DNA from: Chryseobacterium bernardetii
Lineage (GTDB): Bacteria > Bacteroidota > Bacteroidia > Flavobacteriales > Weeksellaceae
Reading direction: 5' to 3'
DNA length: 64,000 bases
NCBI RefSeq assembly: GCF_003815975.1
Contig: NZ_CP033932.1
Coordinates: 5,003,501 to 5,067,500, forward strand
In this document: piece by piece, positions 34,917-43,482 of the stretch
Numbering within the stretch: the stretch's first letter is position 1
How the letters are laid out: every line of letters begins with the position of its first letter
Notes under the pieces: model-generated
The model's database searches: none
What the model saw: the letters and a program-made list of their open reading frames with translations, nothing else
What the model was told of the DNA's origin: nothing
Translations under genes and position numbers: made by a program

Positions 34917-36758
34917 ATGAGTTTAATTTCGAAAAACGATCTGATCAAAGCTTCCGGCTTAAGTAAAATTGGGTTCCTAAAGAACCCGATAGCATCTGCT
35001 GTGATGAGCATTGCTAAAATAAATGAAGTAAATAAATTATACGACAAATTAAAAGATAAGGAAGGCAAAGACTTTTTCGACTCATTTGTAAGAGAAAGAA
35101 ACCTAAGCTATGTAGCTTTTGAAGAAGATCTGGCAAAAATTCCAAAGACAGGGCCGTTTGTTCTGGTTTCCAATCATCCACTGGGTGCTATTGATGGAAT
35201 TCTGATGTGCAAGATCTTATCAGAGGTTCGTCCGGATTTTAAGGTAATGGGAAATTTCCTTTTGGAAAAGATCAAGCCTATGGAACCGTACGTAATCGCT
35301 GTAAACCCTTTTGAAAACAGAAAAGAAGCTTACAGCAGTGCTTCAGGAATGCGTGAAACCCTCAAGCATTTACAGAATGGGGGCTGTGTAGGTATTTTCC
35401 CTGCAGGAGAAGTTTCTAACAAGAACAATCCTTATGGGGAAATTTTAGATAAGGAATGGGAAAAAACGGCACTTAAGCTAATCAGAATGGCTAAAGTGCC
35501 TGTTGTTCCTATGTATTTCCATGCCAAGAACAGCCGTCTTTTTTATCAGGTAGCAAAGCTTCACCCAAGCTTACAGACGCTTATGCTCCCTGCAGAAATG
35601 ATGAATGATAGAGAAAAACCTATCAGGATCAGGATTGGGAAACCAATTTCTGTAAAAGCAATGGATGAGATGGAAACTATTGAAGAACTGGGAGAATTTC
35701 TGAAACGTAAGGTTTATATGATGAAATCTTACTATGAAAAAAGAAAATCCCTGGCCCAAAGCATTAATCTTCAGAATCTTTCTGTTAAATTTCCTTTATT
35801 GAAAGAGGAAAATATTGTTCAGAACATCATTGATGAAACTCCTGTTGAAGACATTATGAAAGATGTTGATAAACTTAGGGGAACTGACAAGATGTTGTTC
35901 AGCAACGGAAATTATGAAATCTACTTTACTACTTATGAGGAAATTCCTTCTATTATGAGGGAAATCGGACGTCAGCGAGAGCTAACCTTCCGTGCAGTGG
36001 GGGAAGGAAGTAATCTTCCGTTTGACCTTGATGAGTATGATAAGCATTATCATCACCTGTTCCTTTGGGATAATGCAGAGAAGAAACTCGCCGGAGCCTA
36101 CAGAATGGCATTGGGTAGAGAGGTAATGAAGAAATATGGTATCAAAGGCTTTTATACGAGTTCTTTATTTGAGTTTGAACAGGACATCCACCCTTTCTTT
36201 AAGAAAGTGATTGAAATGGGCCGTGCTTACATCTGCCAGGAATATCAGCAGAAGCCTCTTCCTCTTTTCCTTTTATGGAGAGGAATTGTGCATGTTTGCC
36301 TGAGAAATCCTGATCATAAATTCCTGATGGGAGGAGTAAGTATTTCTAATAAGTTCTCTGAGTTTTCCAAATCTCTGATGATCGAGTTTATGCGCTCCAA
36401 TTATTTTGATTCTGCAGTAGCTCAGTATATTACTCCGAGAAATGAGTATAAGGTAAAACTTCGTGACCGTGATAAAAATATCTTCTTTGAGGAAATGGAG
36501 TCTGACCTTAACAAGCTGGATAAAATTATTGATGACCTTGAACCTGAATTGAGATTACCGGTCCTGATCAAAAAATACATCAAACAAAATGCTAAAGTGA
36601 TTGCTTTTAATGTAGATCCAAACTTCAATGATGCAATTGATGGATTGATGTATATCAGAATCAGTGATCTTCCTGAAAGTACGATTAAACCTGTATTGGA
36701 AGAGATGAGTGACCAAATCAGAAAAGAGCAGGAAAATAATCCAACTGATAATCAATAG
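34917..36758 (+). CDS. OlsF-like bifunctional acyltransferase (PlsC-type plus GNAT-type domains)
   Basis: 613 residues with two domains. The N-terminal half is a PlsC-type O-acyltransferase with FVLVSNHPLGAIDGILM (NHxxxxD, about 80-96) and VGIFPAGEVSNKNNPYG (about 158-174). The C-terminal half (about 330-560) is an OlsB-like N-acyltransferase, with RQRELTFRAVGEG, DLDEYDKHYHHLFLWD and KLAGAYRMALGREV. Such fusions, OlsF in Flavobacterium and Serratia, make ornithine lipids; split homologues in Bacteroides make glycine lipids. The amino acid used here cannot be told from sequence. It acts at the inner membrane and is probably co-transcribed with the aspartate kinase gene. Confidence 0.88.
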   Translation: MSLISKNDLIKASGLSKIGFLKNPIASAVMSIAKINEVNKLYDKLKDKEGKDFFDSFVRERNLSYVAFEEDLAKIPKTGPFVLVSNHPLGAIDGILMCKILSEVRPDFKVMGNFLLEKIKPMEPYVIAVNPFENRKEAYSSASGMRETLKHLQNGGCVGIFPAGEVSNKNNPYGEILDKEWEKTALKLIRMAKVPVVPMYFHAKNSRLFYQVAKLHPSLQTLMLPAEMMNDREKPIRIRIGKPISVKAMDEMETIEELGEFLKRKVYMMKSYYEKRKSLAQSINLQNLSVKFPLLKEENIVQNIIDETPVEDIMKDVDKLRGTDKMLFSNGNYEIYFTTYEEIPSIMREIGRQRELTFRAVGEGSNLPFDLDEYDKHYHHLFLWDNAEKKLAGAYRMALGREVMKKYGIKGFYTSSLFEFEQDIHPFFKKVIEMGRAYICQEYQQKPLPLFLLWRGIVHVCLRNPDHKFLMGGVSISNKFSEFSKSLMIEFMRSNYFDSAVAQYITPRNEYKVKLRDRDKNIFFEEMESDLNKLDKIIDDLEPELRLPVLIKKYIKQNAKVIAFNVDPNFNDAIDGLMYIRISDLPESTIKPVLEEMSDQIRKEQENNPTDNQ

Positions 36759-36794
36759 GTTTTTAGGTTTTATTAAAAAAAGCACGATGAATAC

Positions 36795-36825
36795 TTGCTT
36801 TGTATACTAAAACTTACTACTTTTG
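36795..36825 (+). promoter_or_regulatory. Promoter of tRNA-Phe copy 1
   Basis: TTG, a 20-base spacer, then TACTTTTG, a Bacteroidota -33/-7 promoter. The same arrangement with the same spacer length precedes the other two tRNA-Phe copies. A conserved leader containing AACAACGAAGTAAGTCAAAC lies between it and the tRNA. Confidence 0.8.
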
Positions 36826-36867
36826 CATCACTTTAAAACAACGAAGTAAGTCAAACAAAAATATAAT

Positions 36868-36940
36868 GGTTTCTTAGCTCAGTTGGTAGAGCAATGGATT
36901 GAAAATCCATGTGTCCCTGGTTCGATTCCTGGAGAAACCA
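36868..36940 (+). tRNA. tRNA-Phe (GAA), copy 1
   Basis: 73 bases. The acceptor GGTTTCT pairs with AGAAACC, with discriminator A; the CCA end is not encoded. The anticodon stem ATGGA/TCCAT holds the loop TTGAAAA with anticodon GAA. D-loop AGTTGGTAGA and T-loop TTCGATT are normal. It is identical in sequence to the two other copies in the window. Confidence 0.98.
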
Positions 36941-36948
36941 CTTGAAAG

Positions 36949-36973
36949 CCTCTGATTAGTCAGAGGTTTTTTT
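36949..36973 (+). terminator. Terminator of tRNA-Phe copy 1
   Basis: CCTCTGA pairs with TCAGAGG around TTAG, followed by seven T residues. It is 8 bases past the tRNA end. Confidence 0.9.
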
Positions 36974-37258
36974 GTTTTATTATCCGGTCCCAGATTTGCT
37001 TATTATAGTACAATATTCATCTGCCAGTTTTATATACATGTTGAAACCTACACCTCTACTAACTCAGTGCTCATAAACATATCAAATCTTGAAATATGCT
37101 TAGTTTTTATTTTTAATGGCCGAACATGACTCAGTTGAAAAAAAACAAATAAACTGACAAAACAGCATTTTAATAATGAAACTAAATTTTCGGGTAAAGA
37201 AGCTATATGAGGTATAGCCAGCACATCAGAATTTTTAAAACACTTTCTTTACACTGAA
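36974..37258 (+). other. Spacer after tRNA-Phe copy 1
   Basis: About 285 bases of AT-rich DNA between the first tRNA unit and the stop of the small membrane-protein gene. No coding region, repeat or regulatory signal was recognised, and it does not resemble the spacers after copies 2 and 3. Confidence 0.5.
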
Positions 37259-37690
37259 CTATTTAAGATTTTTTCTTAAAAATTCATACCTCAGAAGTCC
37301 TGGAGGAAGTTCCTTACAATAAAAAAACAATTCATATTTGTAGAAATTCTGATGTAAACCGAGGCTATTAATCTTTTGAGCTACTTCTCTGGAAATTCGG
37401 TTTATATTTTCTTTTTTCTGATCACAAACTATTGTAGAGAGGTAAAGAGTATAAACCAATGTATCTTCAGGGTGTAAAAGTTTCTGTTCTGTATCAGGAG
37501 ATCTTTCTATTTGGGTTAAATGATATTCTTTTTTTAATGCTGTAAACAGAATCTTTTCCTTCGGTAAACTATTAATCCTTTTCGCTGAAGAGAAATAACT
37601 TATCCAGGAGGCTACTAAAAAACTCATTCCGAAATACACTACTGCTCCAATACCTACAATAATCAAAATCCGTTTAATTGTGCTTCCCAT
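37259..37690 (-). CDS. Small membrane-anchored protein of unknown function
   Basis: 143 residues. One transmembrane helix at about 8-28 (ILIIVGIGAVVYFGMSFLVASW), then a mostly hydrophilic domain with two Cys (about 88 and 126). No known motif. It lies on the minus strand between tRNA-Phe copies 1 and 2 and has no operon partner. Composition is like that of the neighbouring DNA. It could be a lineage-specific gene inserted when the tRNA unit was duplicated. Confidence 0.65.
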   Translation of the reverse strand: MGSTIKRILIIVGIGAVVYFGMSFLVASWISYFSSAKRINSLPKEKILFTALKKEYHLTQIERSPDTEQKLLHPEDTLVYTLYLSTIVCDQKKENINRISREVAQKINSLGLHQNFYKYELFFYCKELPPGLLRYEFLRKNLK

Positions 37691-37838
37691 TAAATTTTAT
37701 AAATATCAATAAATATAAAAATATTTATTTAATCTTCCAGTTATTTCAAAAGACTGTATTGCTTCTATACGAACTACACTGATATACAATTCAATAAAAG
37801 AAAAACATCAGATCTAAAATAAAAAAACATAAAAAACA

Positions 37839-37869
37839 TTGCCAGAATAAAAAAAATATATTAGTTTTG
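37839..37869 (+). promoter_or_regulatory. Promoter of tRNA-Phe copy 2
   Basis: TTG, a 20-base A-rich spacer, then TAGTTTTG. Same spacing as copies 1 and 3, followed by the shared leader. Confidence 0.8.
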
Positions 37870-37913
37870 CACCACTTTAAAAACAACGAAGTAAGTCAAA
37901 CAAATAAATATAT

Positions 37914-37986
37914 GGTTTCTTAGCTCAGTTGGTAGAGCAATGGATTGAAAATCCATGTGTCCCTGGTTCGATTCCTGGAGAAACCA
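37914..37986 (+). tRNA. tRNA-Phe (GAA), copy 2
   Basis: Identical in all 73 bases to copy 1, with anticodon GAA and no encoded CCA. Its leader and terminator also match those of copy 1 apart from a few bases. Confidence 0.98.
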
Positions 37987-37994
37987 CTTGAAAG

Positions 37995-38018
37995 CCTCTG
38001 ATTAGTCAGAGGTTTTTT
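37995..38018 (+). terminator. Terminator of tRNA-Phe copy 2
   Basis: CCTCTGA and TCAGAGG stem with loop TTAG, followed by six T residues. Confidence 0.9.
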
Positions 38019-38192
38019 GTTTTATTTGCTCAAATTATAATACTGAGTGATGGTTTTATAGGGTAATAAAATACTGCAAAATAACATTTACAATAGAAAT
38101 GGAATTTTCTAAAATCAACTTACTGAATGACAATACATTGGTGTTCTAAACAGATCAACCGAAGTATATTTCTAAAAAAAGACATTCAAAAA

Positions 38193-38224
38193 TTTGCGTG
38201 ATATTACAAAATGTTATACTTTTG
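38193..38224 (+). promoter_or_regulatory. Promoter of tRNA-Phe copy 3
   Basis: TTTG, a 20-base spacer, then TACTTTTG, the best match to the Bacteroidota consensus among the three copies. Confidence 0.82.
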
Positions 38225-38267
38225 CAACACTTTAAAACAACGAAGTAAGTCAAACGAACAAATATAT

Positions 38268-38340
38268 GGTTTCTTAGCTCAGTTGGTAGAGCAATGGATT
38301 GAAAATCCATGTGTCCCTGGTTCGATTCCTGGAGAAACCA
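38268..38340 (+). tRNA. tRNA-Phe (GAA), copy 3
   Basis: Identical in all 73 bases to copies 1 and 2. It is the last plus-strand gene before the 25 kb minus-strand block. Confidence 0.98.
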
Positions 38341-38348
38341 CTTTAAAA

Positions 38349-38372
38349 CCTCTGATTAATCAGAGGTTTTTT
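38349..38372 (+). terminator. Terminator of tRNA-Phe copy 3
   Basis: CCTCTGA and TCAGAGG stem with loop TTAA, followed by six T residues. Slightly diverged from the other two copies. Confidence 0.9.
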
Positions 38373-38405
38373 GTTTTTATATCATCCTTATTTTGGTAAG
38401 CCATA

Positions 38406-38433
38406 AACTCCCTCAAATTAATTTGAGGGAGTT
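38406..38433. terminator. Perfect 28-base palindrome at the end of the giant locus
   Basis: AACTCCCTCAAATT is followed directly by its reverse complement. It lies 43 bases past the stop of the last minus-strand gene. The T-rich side (TTATTATTATTTT) is on the plus strand, so it is a weak classical terminator for the minus-strand operon but a strong RNA hairpin for either transcript end. Confidence 0.6.
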
Positions 38434-38475
38434 ATTATTATTTTAAAGAATACTGTATGACTACATTGAATGGTA

Positions 38476-40041
38476 CTATTTCTCAATAATAGCTTTCAGA
38501 TTTTCTATTTCTTTATTCTGAGAAATGACATACAAGGTTAGCTCTTCGATCTTCTGAAGCAGTTTCATTTGAAAATCACCGAGGTTAACACCATCTTTTA
38601 TAATAGCTTCTTCGGAAGGAATCTCCGGAAGATGTTTATTTTCTTTTACAAAAGATTCCAATTCCTGGAGTGTTGGCATCTGATAATCCGGCCTTAAGGA
38701 AGATTGTCCGTCAAAATACTTCTGGAAAACATAATCTGCCGGGACGTTCATGTCCACCACAACGTCTTCAGCATGGATCTTTCCTTTTACGGTAAGTTTC
38801 TGATCAGGATTCTTAGTTCCAATACCAACATTACCGTTTGGAGTAATTCTCATAAATTCATTCATAGTAACTGCTGAATTTATGCTAGTTTGTGCATTGG
38901 TACTTCCCAAAAATTTCACTCCCTCATTCCCTACAGTAATTGCTGTTTTATAGTTAGAAAATGAAGCATTGCTGGACACCCATCCATAGGCTGTGGCAGA
39001 TGATGCTTTTACTCCATAGCTCATATATGTTTCTGCTCCGCTTCTTAGAGAACCCCAGTTATTAAATGAGCCACTTTCATATCGTATAGCTAATGCATTA
39101 ACTCCTTCTGTTGCAGATTTATTTCCTGATAGTATTTCTCCTACCACATCAAGTTTTGCTGAGGGAGCCTCGGTTCCAACTCCTACATTTCCTTTAAGGA
39201 AAATACGATCATCTGCAGCAAAAAATTTAGCAATACTTCCGCCATTTTTCCCCACAAAATAATGATCAATTTGGTTATTGGTACCCAATGCACCAAAACC
39301 TCCTAAATATTGTGTGCTATCAGGCGATACAAAGTTATACCCTCTGGCCCATTGGGTAGTGTACCCAACAATTCCCACACCGTTTACAACAGTAGAGCCG
39401 GCATTCAATAAAATTCGTCCCTGAATATCTAAAGGGGCTAGTGGCTTTTTAGTCCCTATTCCTAGGTTATCATTGTAATTGACATAGTGTTTATTCTGCC
39501 CGGTAAGGACATTGGTATAAATGTCTGACAATACTGCCTTATCAACTACAGCAGTTGAATTACAATGCTGTATCAGCCTGATAGCATATGTATTCCCGGA
39601 TTGACGTGTATGATAAAGTGTTAATTTATACTGACCTATGCTGCTATCCCATACAATATCTCCTAGATAAATATGATCTGTAATAGGTCCCGATGCTTCT
39701 ACAATTCTTGATAAAGGCTGATACCAGATACCTCCATTAGCGTTAGCTCCGATGATAATCTGTTTTTTGACAACCCCTACTGTATTTTCATTATTCCAAG
39801 CTCCTACAACCTGTATCTCTATATTTCCTTGTATTATATTTCCCAACAAAATATCTACCGCCAAGTTACTTTCCAGATTTGGAAATTTAACCGATAGGTC
39901 TTTATACTTAAAATTACCTGGAAATGCTGCTGGGTCACTTAGATGTAAATAACTATCCAAAAGATCTCCAAACTGATCTTCAGTAGGTCTCTTCCCTGCT
40001 TTAAAATAATTTTTTAATTCTGTAATTGTTTTTTTTGCCAT
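38476..40041 (-). CDS. Tail-fibre-like protein A
   Basis: 521 residues, no signal peptide. The N-terminal module MAKKTITELKNYFKAGKR, then PTEDQFGDLLDSY, is shared with the next two genes and resembles the start of many Bacteroidota phage-fibre-like proteins. The middle has GNVGIGTKNP-type repeats (GIGTxxPxxKLxVxG), each a beta unit of trimeric fibres. The C-terminus has HLPEIPSEEA, then LLQKIEELTLYVISQNKEIENLK, a coiled coil for trimerisation. It shares one internal module (RSGAETYMSYGVKA) with protein C and its C-terminus with protein B. Last gene of the block. Confidence 0.85.
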   Translation of the reverse strand: MAKKTITELKNYFKAGKRPTEDQFGDLLDSYLHLSDPAAFPGNFKYKDLSVKFPNLESNLAVDILLGNIIQGNIEIQVVGAWNNENTVGVVKKQIIIGANANGGIWYQPLSRIVEASGPITDHIYLGDIVWDSSIGQYKLTLYHTRQSGNTYAIRLIQHCNSTAVVDKAVLSDIYTNVLTGQNKHYVNYNDNLGIGTKKPLAPLDIQGRILLNAGSTVVNGVGIVGYTTQWARGYNFVSPDSTQYLGGFGALGTNNQIDHYFVGKNGGSIAKFFAADDRIFLKGNVGVGTEAPSAKLDVVGEILSGNKSATEGVNALAIRYESGSFNNWGSLRSGAETYMSYGVKASSATAYGWVSSNASFSNYKTAITVGNEGVKFLGSTNAQTSINSAVTMNEFMRITPNGNVGIGTKNPDQKLTVKGKIHAEDVVVDMNVPADYVFQKYFDGQSSLRPDYQMPTLQELESFVKENKHLPEIPSEEAIIKDGVNLGDFQMKLLQKIEELTLYVISQNKEIENLKAIIEK

Positions 40042-40043
40042 AA

Positions 40044-41687
40044 TTAGTTAGGTTTTAAATCAATCTCTTTTTTAAGAGCAATGATATACAATGTTAATTC
40101 TTCAATTTTCTGAAGGAGTTTCATTTGAAAATCCCCCAGATTAACGCCATCTTTTACGATAGCTTCTCCGGAAGGGATCTCCGGAAGATGTTTATTTTCT
40201 TTGACAAAAGATTCCAATTCCTTAAGCGTTGGCATCTGATAATCTGGTCTAATGGAAGATTGTCCCTCAAAATATTTTTGAAAAACATAATCTGCCGGGA
40301 TATTCATGTCTACTATCACATCTTCAGCATGGATTTTTCCTTTTACGGTAAGCTTCTGATCGGGATTTTGAGTTCCTATTCCTACATTTCCTCCGTCTTT
40401 GTTTAAAATCACATTGTTTCCGAGAGGATTGATATGTAATGGTGATGTTCCATGTCCCTGCATCCAACTGTATCGGTCGGCACACCCGAATCTTAAATTG
40501 ACTTGTGAGGTATCCCCTACTATCAAGGTTCCTTCACTGTCAGGAAAAACATAGCTAGAAACAAGATGCATTTTTGCTGCTGGCGTTTCAGTACCTACTC
40601 CTACATTTCCCGATCCTTTAATAATAAAAGGTACATTATTGTTCCCCCCAATATCTCTTACTCTAAAATAATGGCTCTTATTGGCATTCTGAAAGGTTCC
40701 AAATGATCCCACATCAATAGTCATGGCATCAATAGGATCTGAACTTGGGTTCTGGAAAACATGTAGTTTTGCTTCTGGTAAAGTGGTTCCTATACCCATA
40801 TTCCCATTTGGCATTATACTTAATCTTGTTTGTTTATTGGTAACCATATTAATAGCACCATAAGTACCATCATCAATATTATTAACAATATTAAAATCCC
40901 CATAAGAGCCATATCTGAAATTGGTTCCGGTAAAAAAAGAGTTTAGTTCAAGATCTGCTGTAGAATGATACTTTAATTGTACAATATTACTTCCTCCGGC
41001 AGCTTCATTTCTATCAAACATTGCTCCCACAACATTGGAGTGCCCCTGATCTTTTGGTGCCTTTACATGGAGACTTGTTTCCGGTAAAGTGGTTCCTACT
41101 CCCAGATTATAATTATAGTTAATATAATGTACTCTCTGCCCTGTAAGAGCATTAGTATAAACATCTGAAAGTTTTACCTCACTAAAGTCCTGCGTATCAA
41201 ACGGGCAATGATAAGTAATTCTGACATCATATATATTCCCTGAAAAATGAGTGTGATAAATAGGTATTTTATATTGATTAATAGCAGCGTCCCAAACAAT
41301 GTCTCCAATATAAATATGATTCGTAATAAGTCCTGCTGCTTCTACAATTCTTGATGTGGGTGTATACCACACTCCGTTATCCGGATTGAATCCTACCTGA
41401 AACAGTTTCTTAATATTTCCAACGCTATTCCAGTACATCCATGTTCCCACAATTTCTATTTCAAGCTTCCCTGACATTCCCCTGTTTCCCAGGAGGATAT
41501 CTACAGCCTGATCAGCTACGTTATGAGGAAAATCTAAACTTAGCCTTTTCTCAAGATAATTCTTAGGAAACAGCTGTTGATCTTCCAGATTAGCAAAACT
41601 ATCTATAAAATCTCCAAACTGACTCTCAGTTGGTCTTTTTCCTGCCTTGAAATATTCTTTTAATTCTGTATTCGTTTTTTTTGCCAT
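40044..41687 (-). CDS. Tail-fibre-like protein B
   Basis: 547 residues, no signal peptide. Same N-terminal module (MAKKTNTELKEYFKAGKR) and GNMGIGTTLP/GNVGVGTETP repeats. The middle differs from A and C (RNEAAGGSNIVQLKYH and GTYGAINMVTNKQTR), but the last 110 residues are nearly those of protein A, including IHAEDVIVDMNIPADYVFQKY and the coiled coil. The start lies 2 bases from the stop of protein C, so all three fibres are read together. Receptor binding is the likely role by analogy. Confidence 0.85.
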   Translation of the reverse strand: MAKKTNTELKEYFKAGKRPTESQFGDFIDSFANLEDQQLFPKNYLEKRLSLDFPHNVADQAVDILLGNRGMSGKLEIEIVGTWMYWNSVGNIKKLFQVGFNPDNGVWYTPTSRIVEAAGLITNHIYIGDIVWDAAINQYKIPIYHTHFSGNIYDVRITYHCPFDTQDFSEVKLSDVYTNALTGQRVHYINYNYNLGVGTTLPETSLHVKAPKDQGHSNVVGAMFDRNEAAGGSNIVQLKYHSTADLELNSFFTGTNFRYGSYGDFNIVNNIDDGTYGAINMVTNKQTRLSIMPNGNMGIGTTLPEAKLHVFQNPSSDPIDAMTIDVGSFGTFQNANKSHYFRVRDIGGNNNVPFIIKGSGNVGVGTETPAAKMHLVSSYVFPDSEGTLIVGDTSQVNLRFGCADRYSWMQGHGTSPLHINPLGNNVILNKDGGNVGIGTQNPDQKLTVKGKIHAEDVIVDMNIPADYVFQKYFEGQSSIRPDYQMPTLKELESFVKENKHLPEIPSGEAIVKDGVNLGDFQMKLLQKIEELTLYIIALKKEIDLKPN

Positions 41688-41689
41688 GA

Positions 41690-43396
41690 TTATTTTGCTT
41701 TTAAAACATCAATCTCTTTTTTCATGGAGATCATGTATAGTGTTAATTCTTCAATTTTTTGAAGGAGTTTAATTTGAAAATCTCCTACTGATAATCCACT
41801 ATCTGTCATTTCTTTAGCAGAAGGAATTTCCGGAAGGTGACTTTTTTCAGAAATAAATTTTTCAAGTTCACCAATCTCTCTTAAGTTATAATTGGATGCA
41901 AAAACGTGATCTGCTGTAGGTGTAGCTGTAATAACTACGTCTTTTGCTTCCAATTTACCGTAGACGGCTACATTTCCACTTTCTTTCCAGCTTAAAACAT
42001 TAAATTCAATATTATCTTTCTTAATTCCTAAAGCACCCCCTGTCCATCCATAAAGAAAAGGACCATCCAGCAAGGAGTTATCAGTGTTATATCTTTTATA
42101 TTTCAAACCATGAGATGAAGAATTTCCAGCTAACTGAACAGGTGATCCGGATGTAATATTGATTCCTCCTTCAATATCCAATTTAGCTTGAGGATTTGCA
42201 GTTCCGATCCCCACATTTCCATTATCTGCAATAGTCATCCTGGATCCATAATTATTTCCATCCGCGGAATAGCTCCAAAACTGCAGCCCGTTCCCATATC
42301 CTCCGGTCATATTATAAATTGCCCATTGATGTGCGGTACCAGATGCTGTTTTATTGGGATTCTGTAAAACGAAAGCTCCTCCTTCATTACTGGCTATCTG
42401 CGACGCAATTGAGCCCCTTACATCAAGTTTATACTGTGGATTTTCTGTACCAATTCCTACATTTCCATTGGGAGCGATTCTCATTAGCTCAGAAAGGTTA
42501 ACAGGTGAATCCTGAGCTACCTGCAGATAACTGGAAGACAAGAACTTAATTCCTTCTCCACCAACAGTTACTGCTGTTTTATAGCTAGGATAGGATCCAC
42601 TGCCTGACAACCAGCCATAAGCTGTTGTATTATCCGCTTTTACCCCATAACTCATATACGTTTCGGCACCACTTCTTAATGAGCCCCAGTTATTTACCGA
42701 GCCGTTTTCGTAACGGATGGAAAATGCATTAATCCCTTCTGTAGCATCACTTCTACCAGCCTGAATATTACCCAGGACATCTAATTTGGATTTTGGATTA
42801 TCTGTTCCAATCCCAATATTTCCATTATAGTATACTGAATGTCTTTTTTGCTCAACAAATGGTTTAACATACATGTCTGAAAGCCTAACCTCATCTACAA
42901 ATGCTTTCTCATAAGAAAACTGCTTAATCCTTATAGCATATGAATTTTCTGTTGGTTTTGTGTGGTAAATGGTCAGTTTATATTCATGTATTACCGGATC
43001 CCATACAATATCTCCAATATAAATATTATCTAAAATAGTTCCTGCTGCTTCTACAACTCTTCCTGTAGGGGGATACCAATCAAAACCATCAGGATTAAGC
43101 CCAATCACAAATTGCTTTTTTATAATCCCCACACTTGACTGGTATATATATGTACCTGTAATTTCAATTTCTAAACTCCCATTCAGATAATTATTTCCTA
43201 AAAGAATATCTACCGCCATATCGGGTTGTTGATGAGGAAATTTGAAGTATAAATCTTTATATTTATAATTATCAGGGAAAATAATTTTATCTTCTAAGTT
43301 TGCATAGCTGTCTATAAGGTCACCAAACTGGCTTTCAGTTGGTCTCTTTCCAGCCTTAAAATATTCTTTTAAAGCTGCAATTGTTTTTTTTGCCAT
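41690..43396 (-). CDS. Tail-fibre-like protein C
   Basis: 568 residues, no signal peptide. N-terminal module MAKKTIAALKEYFKAGKR, then several GNVGIGTxNP repeats (about 195, 310, 405). It contains the RSGAETYMSYGVKA module found in protein A and a private stretch, TASGTAHQWAIYNMTGGYGNGLQFW. The C-terminus has the common HLPEIPSAKEM and LLQKIEELTLYMISMKKEIDVLK coiled coil but is otherwise diverged from A and B. First of the three fibre genes; a hairpin separates it from the giant gene upstream. Confidence 0.85.
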   Translation of the reverse strand: MAKKTIAALKEYFKAGKRPTESQFGDLIDSYANLEDKIIFPDNYKYKDLYFKFPHQQPDMAVDILLGNNYLNGSLEIEITGTYIYQSSVGIIKKQFVIGLNPDGFDWYPPTGRVVEAAGTILDNIYIGDIVWDPVIHEYKLTIYHTKPTENSYAIRIKQFSYEKAFVDEVRLSDMYVKPFVEQKRHSVYYNGNIGIGTDNPKSKLDVLGNIQAGRSDATEGINAFSIRYENGSVNNWGSLRSGAETYMSYGVKADNTTAYGWLSGSGSYPSYKTAVTVGGEGIKFLSSSYLQVAQDSPVNLSELMRIAPNGNVGIGTENPQYKLDVRGSIASQIASNEGGAFVLQNPNKTASGTAHQWAIYNMTGGYGNGLQFWSYSADGNNYGSRMTIADNGNVGIGTANPQAKLDIEGGINITSGSPVQLAGNSSSHGLKYKRYNTDNSLLDGPFLYGWTGGALGIKKDNIEFNVLSWKESGNVAVYGKLEAKDVVITATPTADHVFASNYNLREIGELEKFISEKSHLPEIPSAKEMTDSGLSVGDFQIKLLQKIEELTLYMISMKKEIDVLKAK

Positions 43397-43417
43397 AATT
43401 TGTTGTTTTTTGATAAT

Positions 43418-43451
43418 CAGTTCCCCCTTTCCTACCGGTAAGGAGGAACTG
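43418..43451 (-). promoter_or_regulatory. Hairpin between giant gene 2 and the fibre genes
   Basis: CAGTTCCCCCTT pairs with AAGGAGGAACTG with one mismatch around a TCCTACCGGT-type loop. On the minus strand it is not followed by a T tract, so it is more likely an RNA-processing or stability hairpin, or a leaky attenuator, than a full terminator. Confidence 0.5.
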
Positions 43452-43482
43452 TTTTATCTTTATTGTTTATGTGAAAGGTTAA

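Noticed and set aside
38211..38399. A 62-codon plus-strand frame overlapping tRNA-Phe copy 3
   Set aside because: It is translated tRNA sequence (AQLVEQWIENPCVPGSIPG), a well-known annotation artefact.
38476..43396. The repeated GIGTxxP units as a possible CRISPR or DNA repeat array
   Set aside because: The repetition is at protein level with variable DNA and spacing, typical of fibre beta repeats.
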